Positions 51,145 to 59,204 of a DNA stretch of 64,000 nt are shown here, piece by piece; within the stretch, counting starts at the first letter, position 1; each line of letters opens with the position of its first letter. This DNA is from Succinimonas sp045124755 (lineage in GTDB: Bacteria; Pseudomonadota; Gammaproteobacteria; Enterobacterales; Succinivibrionaceae): NCBI RefSeq assembly GCF_045124755.1, contig NZ_JBGVMK010000029.1. The stretch is one strand, 5' to 3'. A program made the position numbers and the translations under genes. The notes under the pieces were generated by a model that was not told the origin of the DNA, did no database searches, and worked only from the letters and a program-made list of their open reading frames with translations.

Positions 51145-52131
51145 ATGACTATTAGAGTTGGTATTTTAGGATACGGCAACCTTAGCCGCGGCGCTGAAAG
51201 CGCCATTGCTCATGCTGATGACATGGAGCTTGTTGCGGTATTTACCCGCCGGGATCCTGCCACCGTGCAGATCAGAACCCCGAATGTTCCGGTGGTTAAT
51301 GTTTCCGAGGTTGAAAGCTGGAAGGACAAAATTGACGTCATGATCCTCGGCGGCGGCAGCGCCACCGATCTGCCGGAACAGACTCCGGCCATCGCCAGAC
51401 TCTTCAATGTTATTGACAGCTTTGACACCCATGCCAGAATTCCGGAGCATTACAGCAATGTGGACGCCGCTGCCAAGGCTGCCGGCAAGATCTCCGTTAT
51501 TTCCTGCGGCTGGGATCCCGGTCTTTTCTCACTGGCCAGACTTTATGCCACCGCCGCTCTCCCGCAGGGCAGCGATTACACCTTCTGGGGCAAGGGGGTG
51601 AGCCAGGGGCATTCCGATGCCATAAGACGCATTCCGGGAGTTAAGGATGCCAGACAGTACACCATTCCGGTAGACTCCGCTCTGGAGGCGGTACGCAGCG
51701 GCCAGAACCCCGAGCTTACCACCAGACAGAAGCACACCCGGGAATGCTTTGTGGTTCTTGAGGAAGGCGCCGATGCCCAGGCGGTGGAAAACGCCATCAA
51801 GACCATGCCCAACTACTTCGCTGACTACGACACCACCGTGCACTTCATCAGCGCGGAGGAATTAGCGCAGAACCACAGCGGTCTCCCTCACGGCGGCTTT
51901 GTATTCCGTTCCGGCACCACCGGTCTCGACAATGAATTCAATAATATCATCGAGTTCAGCCTGAAGCTTGACTCCAACCCGGCCTTTACCGGCAGCGTGC
52001 TGGCCGCCTATGCCAGAGCCGCTTACCGGCTGAATCAGGAAGGCCAGACCGGAGCCCGCACCGTGCTTGACATTGCTCCGGCATATCTGGTGAACCTTTC
52101 CGGCGATGAACTGAGAAAGCATTTTGTCTAA
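51145..52131 (+). CDS. ddh: Ddh, meso-diaminopimelate D-dehydrogenase
   Basis: 328 aa from the ATG at 51145 (GAGGAG 7 bases upstream). NADPH-dependent enzyme that converts tetrahydrodipicolinate plus ammonia directly to meso-DAP, by-passing the succinylase steps. N-terminal Rossmann VGILGYGNLSRGAE, AVFTRRDP, then DSFDTHARIPEHY, SCGWDPGLFSLARLY, FWGKGVSQGHSDAIRRIPGV and GGFVFRSGTTG, all diagnostic. The enzyme is common in Firmicutes, Bacteroidetes and corynebacteria and patchy in gammaproteobacteria. A terminator follows. Confidence 0.95.
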   Translation: MTIRVGILGYGNLSRGAESAIAHADDMELVAVFTRRDPATVQIRTPNVPVVNVSEVESWKDKIDVMILGGGSATDLPEQTPAIARLFNVIDSFDTHARIPEHYSNVDAAAKAAGKISVISCGWDPGLFSLARLYATAALPQGSDYTFWGKGVSQGHSDAIRRIPGVKDARQYTIPVDSALEAVRSGQNPELTTRQKHTRECFVVLEEGADAQAVENAIKTMPNYFADYDTTVHFISAEELAQNHSGLPHGGFVFRSGTTGLDNEFNNIIEFSLKLDSNPAFTGSVLAAYARAAYRLNQEGQTGARTVLDIAPAYLVNLSGDELRKHFV

Positions 52132-52168
52132 GCTGAAACAGTTTCCCTTTTAATAATACTCCTTTTTG

Positions 52169-52195
52169 CCGCATCCTCCGGGTGCGGTTTTTTTT
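52169..52195 (+). terminator. Terminator of ddh
   Basis: CCGCATCC / GGGTGCGG stem with loop TCC, followed by eight T residues. Confidence 0.9.
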
Positions 52196-52293
52196 GGAGG
52201 CTTCAGGGAAAAACGGCGGCAAAAAGGAGACAAAAAGGGAGGCATAAAAGGGAGCTAAGGCACCGGGAGATAAAAAAACCGGCGGAAAAATTC

Positions 52294-52665
52294 CTACAGC
52301 GCATCCTCCTTAAGATGCTCGCAGCCGATATCAAGAATAATCTTCACATGCTCATCGGCCAGAGAATAGAGCACCACCTGCCCTTCCCTCCGGTATTTCA
52401 CCAGATTGGCCATTTTAAGAGCGCTTAACTGATGGGAAACCGCTGATTTGGTAAGTCCCAGAATGCAGGCCAGATCGCACACGCAGAGCTCATGAAGCTC
52501 CAGAGCATGCAGGATCTTGACCCTGGTGGGATCGCTGAACATCTTAAAAAGAGCCGCCAGATCCATATACTCGGATCCCGGCTTCAGCGCCTTTTCCACA
52601 ATGCCCACAAAATCGCTGTGGATAGCCGGGCAGTCGCATCCCGGAGCTTTCTTTTCCTGCGCCAT
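52294..52665 (-). CDS. ArsR/SmtB-family metal sensor repressor
   Basis: 123-aa winged-helix repressor. Recognition helix LTKSAVSHQLSALKMANLVK and wing YRREGQVVLYSL. It has ligands for both known sites: a CadC-like thiolate site (Cys10, Cys12, Cys61, Cys63, the last two in ELCVCDLA) and an SmtB-like alpha-5 site (Asp104, His106, His117, Glu120, at the SmtB positions). This suggests Cd/Pb or Zn sensing rather than arsenic. No metal transporter gene is adjacent, so its target other than itself is unknown. Confidence 0.9.
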   Translation of the reverse strand: MAQEKKAPGCDCPAIHSDFVGIVEKALKPGSEYMDLAALFKMFSDPTRVKILHALELHELCVCDLACILGLTKSAVSHQLSALKMANLVKYRREGQVVLYSLADEHVKIILDIGCEHLKEDAL

Positions 52666-52746
52666 CTGTTCTTCCCTCAGTTCTTTATGTCATCCCCGAT
52701 CTTTCCGTTCCCGCTGCCGGAGTCCGGCAATTGAACAAAAAATCAA

Positions 52747-52801
52747 AATTTCATGCAACTATTTCCAAATGAATTGTACCGCTATTTTCCGCAGGTGACC
52801 A
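52747..52801 (-). promoter_or_regulatory. ArsR-family promoter with overlapping operator
   Basis: On the minus strand TGGTCA (52801-52796), 17 bases, TACAAT (52778-52773), start near 52766. An imperfect inverted repeat AATTTCAT...ATGAATT (52747-52775) overlaps the end of the -10 and the start site, the usual place for self-repression. Confidence 0.55.
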
Positions 52802-52890
52802 TACCCTCATGCCCGGAGTTCTGCGGAAAAAAAGGAGGACTCCTCTGAAGCGCGGAAATTGCGGGATGCATGGACGCAGCAGTCTTTTTC

Positions 52891-52929
52891 TTGCTGAAAA
52901 TACTGTCAGATCATATAATTTTGACAGTA
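52891..52929 (+). promoter_or_regulatory. Promoter of maoP flanked by an inverted repeat
   Basis: TTGCTG (52891-52896), 17 bases, TATAAT (52914-52919). Perfect 8-bp arms TACTGTCA (52901-52908) and TGACAGTA (52922-52929) flank the -10, an operator-like layout. The leader to the maoP ATG is about 190 bases, with no gene I trust in it. Confidence 0.6.
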
Positions 52930-53115
52930 ACGATGTTTTTCCGGAGGTTATGCGTCTTAACCCCTTGCTGAAAAGCGCGCGTTTCCCCGGGAATGCTTTT
53001 TCAGGTTTGCAAGCCTCGCCCCGCTTTGCCGGAATTACCGGAATTGCAGGCGCAGACGGCGGAAGCTTTTCAGTAAACCGCCGTAATGATTTTCAACTTA
53101 AGAGAGTACGAAAAA

Positions 53116-53454
53116 ATGAGTTTTGAATCAGAAAAGTCCTTCAGCGACTTTACCAACTTCCCCCGCGGCATCCGCAGAAGCGGCCGCTTTTCTGTGAAGG
53201 AATCTGAACTTCTTGAAGAGTTTGGCACTGCCATGATGGAAATTTACAAGGGGGAAAGAAAGCCCAAGGACAGCGCTGAAAAGGAATTCGCCGCTCAGAT
53301 CCACAGTAACAGCATTCCCACTGATCCCTTTGCCAAGGTTTTTAAGAAGTATCTTAAGGAAATCAGCCCCCGCAAGACTCACGATCTCACTGCTTCCGGC
53401 GGAGACGAGGACGGAGACGGATCCTACGATTCCTCTGATGACTCCATTGAATAA
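53116..53454 (+). CDS. maoP: MaoP (YifE), DUF413 macrodomain protein
   Basis: 112 aa from the ATG at 53116. The conserved DUF413 core NFPRGIRRSGRFSVKESELL, then EFGTAMMEIYKGERKP, KEFAAQI and FKKYLKEISPRK matches MaoP, which with the DNA site maoS organises the Ori macrodomain in E. coli. A highly acidic, disordered tail (GGDEDGDGSYDSSDDS) follows. Its terminator is at 53513-53546. Confidence 0.9.
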   Translation: MSFESEKSFSDFTNFPRGIRRSGRFSVKESELLEEFGTAMMEIYKGERKPKDSAEKEFAAQIHSNSIPTDPFAKVFKKYLKEISPRKTHDLTASGGDEDGDGSYDSSDDSIE

Positions 53455-53512
53455 CAAATCCGCATGGCTCTTATGACCAGAAAGGCCTAAGAGGACAGGT
53501 GAGATGTTTAAG

Positions 53513-53546
53513 AAAAAGGAGACGGCTGGCCCGGGCTCCTTTTTTA
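53513..53546 (+). terminator. Terminator of maoP
   Basis: AAAAAGGAG (53513-53521) and CTCCTTTTTT (53537-53546) arms with T-run. Confidence 0.7.
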
Positions 53547-53655
53547 TTTCCCGCCGGCCCTGTTCTTCGCGACCTCTGTTCCCCGCTGTCTCCGCTCCTG
53601 AAAACGTTTCAATACGGATGGTCTGTTTTTATTAGCAGTAAATCCGCTAAAAATT

Positions 53656-53684
53656 CTGACACAGATCTCAAATTATTTTACAAT
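53656..53684 (+). promoter_or_regulatory. Promoter of argA
   Basis: CTGACA (53656-53661), 17 bases, TACAAT (53679-53684). No recognisable ARG box overlaps it. Confidence 0.6.
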
Positions 53685-53760
53685 AGGCGCACTAAAAAAA
53701 GCTCCGGTTTTTCATAGGGAGTTGTCCTTTTGTTTCCCCTGTTACTGAAGGAAAATAAAC

Positions 53761-55089
53761 ATGAGAGTTAACAATGACAGCCTGGTGGAGTCATTCAGAC
53801 ACAGCGCCCCTTATCTCAAGCATCACCGCGGAGCCACTGCCGTGGTTCTTCTTCCGGGATCGGTTCTGGCCAGCTCCCAGATCGATAACATTATCAGCGA
53901 TCTTGCTCTGATCCAGAGTCTCGGCATGAAGCTGGTTCTGGTATTCGGAGCCAAGGAGCAGATTGACGGGGAACTGGCCAGAGAACACATTGAGACAAGT
54001 TTCCACAAGCGCATCCGCATTACCGATGACAAAACCTTCGCGGTTATCAAAAAGGTCTGCGGCATCATGTCAATTGATCTCACCACCAAGCTTTCCATGG
54101 GACTTATCAACACCCCCATGCAGGGCAGCCGGCTTAATGTGGTTTCCGGGAATTTCGTAACCGCAAAACCGCTGGGAGTGGTGGACGGCATCGATTATAT
54201 GCACAGCGGCATGGTCAGAAGAGTGGACGGCGAAAACATCAGAAGAGAGCTGGACAACAACTCCATCGTGCTTATCCCTCCGGTAGGCTACTCCATTGCC
54301 GGGGAAACCTTCTGCATCAACAGCGAGCAGATTGCGGCCGCCGTGGCCGTGGCCATCAAGGCCAACAAGCTCATCACCTACTGCTCCGACGACGAGCTTA
54401 TCCGTGATGCAAACGGCGATGTCATCGCTGAAATGTTCCCCAGCGATGCGGAAAAGTATCTGGCCGGCATCGATCCGGAAACCCACAATTCCACCTGCCG
54501 CTATCTCAGCGCTGCCATTGCCTCCAGCAAGGACGGCGTGGAACGCTGCCATCTGGTTTCCTACGAGCAGAACGGGGCCCTGATTCAGGAGCTCTTCACC
54601 CGGGACGGCATCGGCACTCAGATTGTCCGGGAAAGCGCCGAAACAGTATCCCGGGCCACCATCAACGACATTCCGTCCCTGATGGAGCTCATAAGACCGC
54701 TGGAGGAACAGGGCATTCTGGTGCACCGCAGCCGCGAAAACCTGGAAATGGACATCGAGCACTATGTGGTGATCAAACGCGATGGCATGGTTATCGCCTC
54801 GGCAGCCATTTACTGCTACCCGGAGGAGAAAAAGGCCGAGCTGGCCTGCGTGGCCATAAACCCGAACTACCGGGGATCCAACCGCGGCATTGTTCTTATC
54901 AACAAAATCGAAGAACTGGCCCGGGAACAGGGCATGGAATATCTCTTCGTGCTTACCACCAGATCCGCCCACTTCTTCCTGGAAAAGGGCTTTGTCTCCG
55001 GCAATATTGAAGACCTGCCCCGGGAAAAGCAGGAGCATTACAACTATAAGAGAATGTCCAAGATCTTCTTCAGAAAGATAAACCCGTAA
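53761..55089 (+). CDS. argA: ArgA, N-acetylglutamate synthase
   Basis: 442 aa (E. coli 443). First step of arginine synthesis: acetyl-CoA plus glutamate. N-terminal amino-acid-kinase-like domain that binds arginine (VVLLPGSVLASSQIDNI, GMKLVLVFGAKEQID, IPPVGYSIAGETFCIN) and C-terminal GNAT acetyltransferase (about 300-430: IASAAIYCYPEEKKAELACV, NYRGSNRGIVLINKIE, FVLTTRSAHFFLEKGF). Well separated from neighbours; a very stable hairpin lies 80 bases after the stop. Confidence 0.96.
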   Translation: MRVNNDSLVESFRHSAPYLKHHRGATAVVLLPGSVLASSQIDNIISDLALIQSLGMKLVLVFGAKEQIDGELAREHIETSFHKRIRITDDKTFAVIKKVCGIMSIDLTTKLSMGLINTPMQGSRLNVVSGNFVTAKPLGVVDGIDYMHSGMVRRVDGENIRRELDNNSIVLIPPVGYSIAGETFCINSEQIAAAVAVAIKANKLITYCSDDELIRDANGDVIAEMFPSDAEKYLAGIDPETHNSTCRYLSAAIASSKDGVERCHLVSYEQNGALIQELFTRDGIGTQIVRESAETVSRATINDIPSLMELIRPLEEQGILVHRSRENLEMDIEHYVVIKRDGMVIASAAIYCYPEEKKAELACVAINPNYRGSNRGIVLINKIEELAREQGMEYLFVLTTRSAHFFLEKGFVSGNIEDLPREKQEHYNYKRMSKIFFRKINP

Positions 55090-55149
55090 GGTAACCTGGA
55101 AAAATACCATCCTGCCATTTCCCGCACTCCGGAAAACAGTCGCATGATG

Positions 55150-55208
55150 GTCTTACGGAAAAGCATAAGACGGGATGATTTCCTCCCTCAGGGCCGGAAA
55201 TCATCCCG
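55150..55208. repeat. Two adjacent inverted repeats after argA
   Basis: GTCTTA...TAAGAC (55150-55171) directly joins CGGGATGATTTCC (55171-55183) / GGAAATCATCCCG (55196-55208), a perfect 13-bp stem. No T-run follows on either strand. It may end or protect the argA mRNA, or be a small mobile remnant. Confidence 0.6.
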
Positions 55209-55235
55209 CATCAGTCATCTCAGGAAACATCGCCT

Positions 55236-55400
55236 TCAGAACAGATCGTCCAAAGTCAGCACATGGACAAAATCGCTGAAATGCTGCGTTTTTTTCAGGC
55301 CGCAGGCGGTGATCAGGGTGTTATGAATGGCTGCTTTTCTGGATAGGCTTCCGGATAAAAGGTTCTTCCTTCGCGTCCGATAATCATCACTCTGCTCCGT
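55236..55400 (-). pseudogene. Remnant of an AAA ATPase of the DUF4143 group (C-terminal scrap)
   Basis: An open minus-strand frame of about 55 codons ending RKAAIHNTLITACGLKKTQH, then FSDFVHVLTLDDLF and a stop. The last part resembles the C-termini of the PF13173/DUF4143 ATPases common in gut anaerobes, which typically finish GLK-x-N-x-Y-x-x-x-x-Q-x-V-I-T-L-D-D-L-F. A stop lies just upstream and nothing else of the gene is present. Identification is from memory of the family and is tentative. Confidence 0.4.
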
Positions 55401-55621
55401 TCATTTTGGCTATTGCTGCCAGTCTTGCAGCATTATAATTTTCGGTGAAGCGCTGTTTTTACCCTTTCACCGAAAAATATAACCGTTCGGCGGCAATGTC
55501 CGCAGTTTGCCGGCTCCGTGGCAGCATGGTGGAATTCCCCGCTTTCCTTGCCCGGATCCGCCGCGCTTTCCGCCCCGCTGCCGCAATTTAAAAATCTTTA
55601 AATTGTGAGCTATCTCAGGTA

Positions 55622-55650
55622 TTGACAAATTTTTCTTAAAAAGGTATTTT
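55622..55650 (+). promoter_or_regulatory. Promoter of lysC
   Basis: Perfect -35 TTGACA (55622-55627), 17 bases, TATTTT (55645-55650); start near 55657, just before the riboswitch. Confidence 0.8.
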
Positions 55651-55670
55651 CTCACTAATCTTTTTTTAAA

Positions 55671-55831
55671 CCAGAAGAGGCGCTTTTCTTAGGTATCCGG
55701 AAACAGGAATTCCAGTTCCGCCGGAGAGGGAATGAAAAGCCGAGGCGGCCGCGCTGCTGGAACACGGCGCCGCTGTCGGCCATGAGGGCTGAATCCCTCA
55801 GGCTGTCACGCTTAAGGTGAAGGGCTTCTGG
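55671..55831 (+). promoter_or_regulatory. Lysine riboswitch (L box)
   Basis: P1 stem CCAGAAG (55671-55677) with CTTCTGG (55825-55831). Conserved core elements AGAGGCGC, AGCCGAGG, GCTG, the GGGCTGAATCCCTCAGGC arm, CTGTCAC and AAGGTGAAGGGCTTC are in order. It binds lysine and controls lysC. The bases GG at the 3' edge of P1 also belong to a GGCGG/CCGCC hairpin (55830-55851), so the two are mutually exclusive; a T-run (55860-55864) follows eight bases later. Confidence 0.9.
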
Positions 55832-55904
55832 CGGATATCAGCATTCCCGCCTCCAAATCTTTTTCCTTAGGTAACTCAAACATAATACTTATCAGGAGTT
55901 TTAA

Positions 55905-57281
55905 ATGAATCAGGTTTGCGTTGCCAAATTCGGCGGCACCAGTGTTGCCAACTATGCTGCCATGTGCAACTGTGTCAAAATTGTTACCTCCAATCTGGAC
56001 ACAAAGCTGGTGGTATTAAGCGCCAGCGCCGGCATTACCAATCTTCTTGTGGAACTGGCCTCCGGCACTCTGGACGAAGCCAGCATAGAAGAGAGGATGG
56101 GAAAGATCTGCAATATTGAATTCTCTATTCTTGACGATCTGGGACGTCCCGCTGAAATCACCGCTGAAATCGAAAAGCTCATTCACGAAATCCGCGATCT
56201 GGCCAAGCATGCCATTATCGAACATGACGATGCTCTTACCGACCGCATCGTTTCCTACGGCGAGATCATGTCCACCAAGATCTTCACCGAGGTTCTCAAG
56301 TCCAAGGGCTACAACGCCAAGTGGTTCGACGTGCGCGCCGTAATGCGCACCAATAACCAGTTCGGCAAGGCCACCCCCATTATCGAGGTGCTCAGCAACA
56401 CCGCCAAGGAGCTCCTGACTCCGCTTCTTGATGATTACATCGTGGTTACTCAGGGCTTTATCGGTTCCAATGCCATCGGTCAGACCACCACTCTGGGCCG
56501 CGGCGGCTCCGACTACTCCGCCGCTCTTCTGGGCGAGGCCATCGGCAACTGCAAAGCCATCGAAATCTGGACCGACGTGCCGGGCATTTACACCACCGAC
56601 CCCCGTCTGGTCAAGGAAGCTCATGTAATTCCGGAAATCACCTTCTCGGAGGCTGCCGAAATGGCTACCTTCGGCGCCAAGGTGCTGCATCCGGCTACCA
56701 TTTTCCCGGCCGTGCGCCGCAACATTCCGGTATTCGTGGGTTCCTCCCGGGATCCGGAATCCGGCGGCACCTGGGTCAGATCCCAGACCAGCACCAAGCC
56801 GACCTTCAGAGCCGTGGCTCTCAGAAGAGACCAGATCCTGCTGACCCTGAAGAGCCCCAACATGATCGGCGCCTGCGGATTTCTGGCAAACATCTTCAGC
56901 ATTCTGGCCAAGTACGGCATTTCCGTTGACCTCATTACCACCTCCGAGGTGAGCGTGGCTATCACCCTGGATCACACCGGCTCCCAGTCCAGCGGCAAAT
57001 CCGTGCTCAGCGACAGGCTCCTGGCCGAGCTTAAGAGCATCTGCAGCGTCAGAGTTACTGAAAACCTGGCCCTGATTGCTCTTATCGGTAACGGCATGAG
57101 CCAGGTTTCCGGCACCGGCGCCGCCGTATTCTCCTCCATCATGAACGTCAACATCAGAATGATCTGCTACGGCGCCAGTTCTCACAACCTCTGCTTCCTG
57201 GTAGACCAGGATCAGGCCGAGCAGGCCATTGCCGAGCTCCATCATCACCTCTTGGAAGGAAATCCCCAGGTTATCAGATAA
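55905..57281 (+). CDS. lysC: LysC, aspartate kinase III (lysine-sensitive type)
   Basis: 458 aa (E. coli LysC 449). Phosphorylates aspartate, the first step to lysine, DAP, threonine and methionine. Kinase domain: VCVAKFGGTSVANYAAM, GSNAIGQTTTLGRGGSDYSA, EIWTDVPGIYTTDPRLV. Two ACT domains from about residue 310 (TLKSPNMIGACGFLANIFSI, LITTSEVSVAITLD) bind lysine. CAGGAG precedes the ATG. Control is double: the lysine riboswitch in the leader and feedback on the enzyme. Feeds the Ddh branch encoded 5 kb upstream. Confidence 0.96.
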   Translation: MNQVCVAKFGGTSVANYAAMCNCVKIVTSNLDTKLVVLSASAGITNLLVELASGTLDEASIEERMGKICNIEFSILDDLGRPAEITAEIEKLIHEIRDLAKHAIIEHDDALTDRIVSYGEIMSTKIFTEVLKSKGYNAKWFDVRAVMRTNNQFGKATPIIEVLSNTAKELLTPLLDDYIVVTQGFIGSNAIGQTTTLGRGGSDYSAALLGEAIGNCKAIEIWTDVPGIYTTDPRLVKEAHVIPEITFSEAAEMATFGAKVLHPATIFPAVRRNIPVFVGSSRDPESGGTWVRSQTSTKPTFRAVALRRDQILLTLKSPNMIGACGFLANIFSILAKYGISVDLITTSEVSVAITLDHTGSQSSGKSVLSDRLLAELKSICSVRVTENLALIALIGNGMSQVSGTGAAVFSSIMNVNIRMICYGASSHNLCFLVDQDQAEQAIAELHHHLLEGNPQVIR

Positions 57282-57310
57282 GCTGATGCGCTGAACAGAT
57301 GATAATGCTA

Positions 57311-57336
57311 AACGGGAGCCCTGCTCCCGTTTTTTA
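57311..57336 (+). terminator. Terminator of lysC
   Basis: ACGGGAG-CCCTG-CTCCCGT followed by TTTTTTA. Confidence 0.95.
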
Positions 57337-57460
57337 TTTGTGTTTCGGATTAGCAGACTGAGCAGGTTTATTCCCGCCCTTCTCCCGCATCCGTTTGTCA
57401 GCAGCCGCCCTTCATGGCCGGAATGGTGTGCCCGGCAACGTCTCCGAAAGCATTCCTTGC

Positions 57461-57493
57461 AAATAAAAAAGGCGGAGCCAGCTCCGCCCTTTT
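57461..57493 (-). terminator. Terminator of the Bax-inhibitor-like gene
   Basis: On the minus strand GGGCGGAG-CTGG-CTCCGCC followed by TTTTTTATTT. Confidence 0.92.
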
Positions 57494-57523
57494 GGTAACC
57501 GGATTCCCGGTTTTTACCTCTTA

Positions 57524-58279
57524 TCAGTTATCGGACTGGAACTTCACAATAAGCTTCAGGAACTCCAGATACATCCATACCAGAGTCATCAGGAGGCCCA
57601 TGGCAAAGGCCATTTCATACTCCTTGCCCACCCGGCCGTGGCTGTTCGCGATATTGTCAAAATCCCAGATCAGGAACAGAGAAGCCACTACGCAAAACAG
57701 GGCCTGAATGACATAGCTAAGAACGGAATGGTTTTCTGTTTGAAGGAGTACAATGCCGGTGCCGCTGAGCAGAATCATTACGAGGTTCACAATGTAGGTC
57801 AGCGCAATGGCAATTCCTGCCATCATGAGGAACTTCTTAAAAAAAGGAGTGGCGGAAATAAGACCGGTGGAGAAGGCAATGAACATCGCTAAAGCGGTGA
57901 TCACCGTAGCGCTGAGCGCAGAGAAGCCCACCCCTGGGTACTTGGTATCAAATAAGGCGGTGATGCAGCCCAGGAAGATGCCTTCCGCAATACTGTATAT
58001 GGGAGCCACGAATCTTGCAGTCTTGGGCATAAAGGTGCCCACGAGACCCAGCACAATACCGGTAATGGCGGAAAATGCAATGATTCCGGTGAGAGCCCCC
58101 TCAACCATTTCCTGACCTTCGAAAAACATGACAAAACCGGTAATCAGGCAGAGCGCAATCAGCATTACCGCCTTTTTGGCCGTGCCCTCCAAGGTCATAA
58201 GCTGCCCCGATGCTCCCATAGAAACTTCGGAATTTCTGCTCAAAGCCGAAGACACGGGATTTGAATATCTGTAATTCAT
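57524..58279 (-). CDS. Bax inhibitor-1/YccA family membrane protein
   Basis: 251 aa with seven membrane helices after a short polar N-terminus. The family signature is seen in the loop IYSIAEGIFLGCITALFDTK and the acidic final helices IWDFDNIANSHGRVGKEYEM with the Asp pair that gates calcium leak in relatives. Its large N-terminal spacing and the LEGTAKKAVML start place it in the YccA-like bacterial branch; E. coli YccA inhibits FtsH. Single gene with its own terminator. Confidence 0.9.
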   Translation of the reverse strand: MNYRYSNPVSSALSRNSEVSMGASGQLMTLEGTAKKAVMLIALCLITGFVMFFEGQEMVEGALTGIIAFSAITGIVLGLVGTFMPKTARFVAPIYSIAEGIFLGCITALFDTKYPGVGFSALSATVITALAMFIAFSTGLISATPFFKKFLMMAGIAIALTYIVNLVMILLSGTGIVLLQTENHSVLSYVIQALFCVVASLFLIWDFDNIANSHGRVGKEYEMAFAMGLLMTLVWMYLEFLKLIVKFQSDN

Positions 58280-58427
58280 TTTTTTATCCCCTTAAAGTTT
58301 GCTGACAGCTGTCAGCTTTAAAATAATACTGCGCATAATACTATCACATTTGCCGGCTTCTCCCCCGATCATTATGTGATTTTCTGTGTCACCTCTCCGA
58401 AATAACCGGAATATGCAGCGCGGCAGA

Positions 58428-59204
58428 CTAATGCTGTTTATTCTTTTTCTCCATTTCACTGAAGATTTTTCTGACCCTTTCCAGATCCTCGGCCGTGTCG
58501 ACTCCCAGGAGCGGATCCGTTTCCGCATAGGTTACGGCAATGCGATAGCCGTGATAAAGCACCCGGAGCTGCTCCAGGGATTCCAGAGCTTCGATTTCGC
58601 AGGGGGGCAGGGTCATGTACTTTCTGATAAAACCCACTCGGTAGGCGTAGATGCCGATATGGCGGGCATGCCCCCGGGGCGCTGACATGTCTCCGGCCCG
58701 GAAGCTGTTTCTTTCATACGGGATGGGCGCCCGGCTGAAATAAAGAGCGTCTCCCTGATAGTTGATTACCACCTTGACGCAGTTGGGATCAAACACGTCC
58801 TCTCCGGTAACCCGGGCGCAGAGGGTGGCCATGGGAGCCTGAGAGCATTCCAGAAGATCCGCCACCTGGGCGATGTTTTCCGGCGGAATCAGAGGCTCGT
58901 CCCCCTGCACATTGATCACGATCTCCTGATCTCCCAGCTTCACGGCGTTAACCACCTCGGCAATTCTTTCGGTGCCGGAATTATGATCCGGGGACGTCAT
59001 GCACACCTCGGCGGCCACCCCGGAAGCCAGTACGGCATCCCTGATGCGGGTATCATCGGTAGCCACAATAACCCTTTCAGCGCCGCCCTTGAGCGCCTGC
59101 TCCGCCACCCGCACCACCATGGGCTTGCCCATAATGTCCAGAAGAGGCTTTCCGGGAAGCCTTGTTGAAGCATAACGTGATGGAATAACAACCGTATAGC
59201 GCAT
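58428..59204 (-). CDS. kdsB: KdsB, CMP-Kdo synthetase
   Basis: 258 aa. Activates Kdo with CTP for LPS inner core synthesis. VVIPSRYASTRLPGKPLLDI (nucleotide-binding), VIVATDDTRIRDAV, NVQGDEPLIPPE, PIPYERNS and HIGIYAYRVGFIRKY are canonical. Its ATG overlaps the lpxK stop (TAATG), so translation is coupled. The small ycaR gene found between them in E. coli is absent. Confidence 0.96.
   Translation of the reverse strand: MRYTVVIPSRYASTRLPGKPLLDIMGKPMVVRVAEQALKGGAERVIVATDDTRIRDAVLASGVAAEVCMTSPDHNSGTERIAEVVNAVKLGDQEIVINVQGDEPLIPPENIAQVADLLECSQAPMATLCARVTGEDVFDPNCVKVVINYQGDALYFSRAPIPYERNSFRAGDMSAPRGHARHIGIYAYRVGFIRKYMTLPPCEIEALESLEQLRVLYHGYRIAVTYAETDPLLGVDTAEDLERVRKIFSEMEKKNKQH

Noticed and set aside
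52809..53126. 105-codon plus-strand frame covering the maoP leader
   Set aside because: It contains the maoP promoter and runs 11 bases into maoP. The GGAGG inside it is only two bases from its ATG, too close to work well.
55471..55500. ARG box or other known operator for argA and lysC
   Set aside because: No stretch matched the arginine-repressor palindrome on inspection of either leader.
55467..55655. 62-codon minus-strand frame overlapping the lysC promoter
   Set aside because: Overlaps a near-consensus promoter, no ribosome site and no family features.
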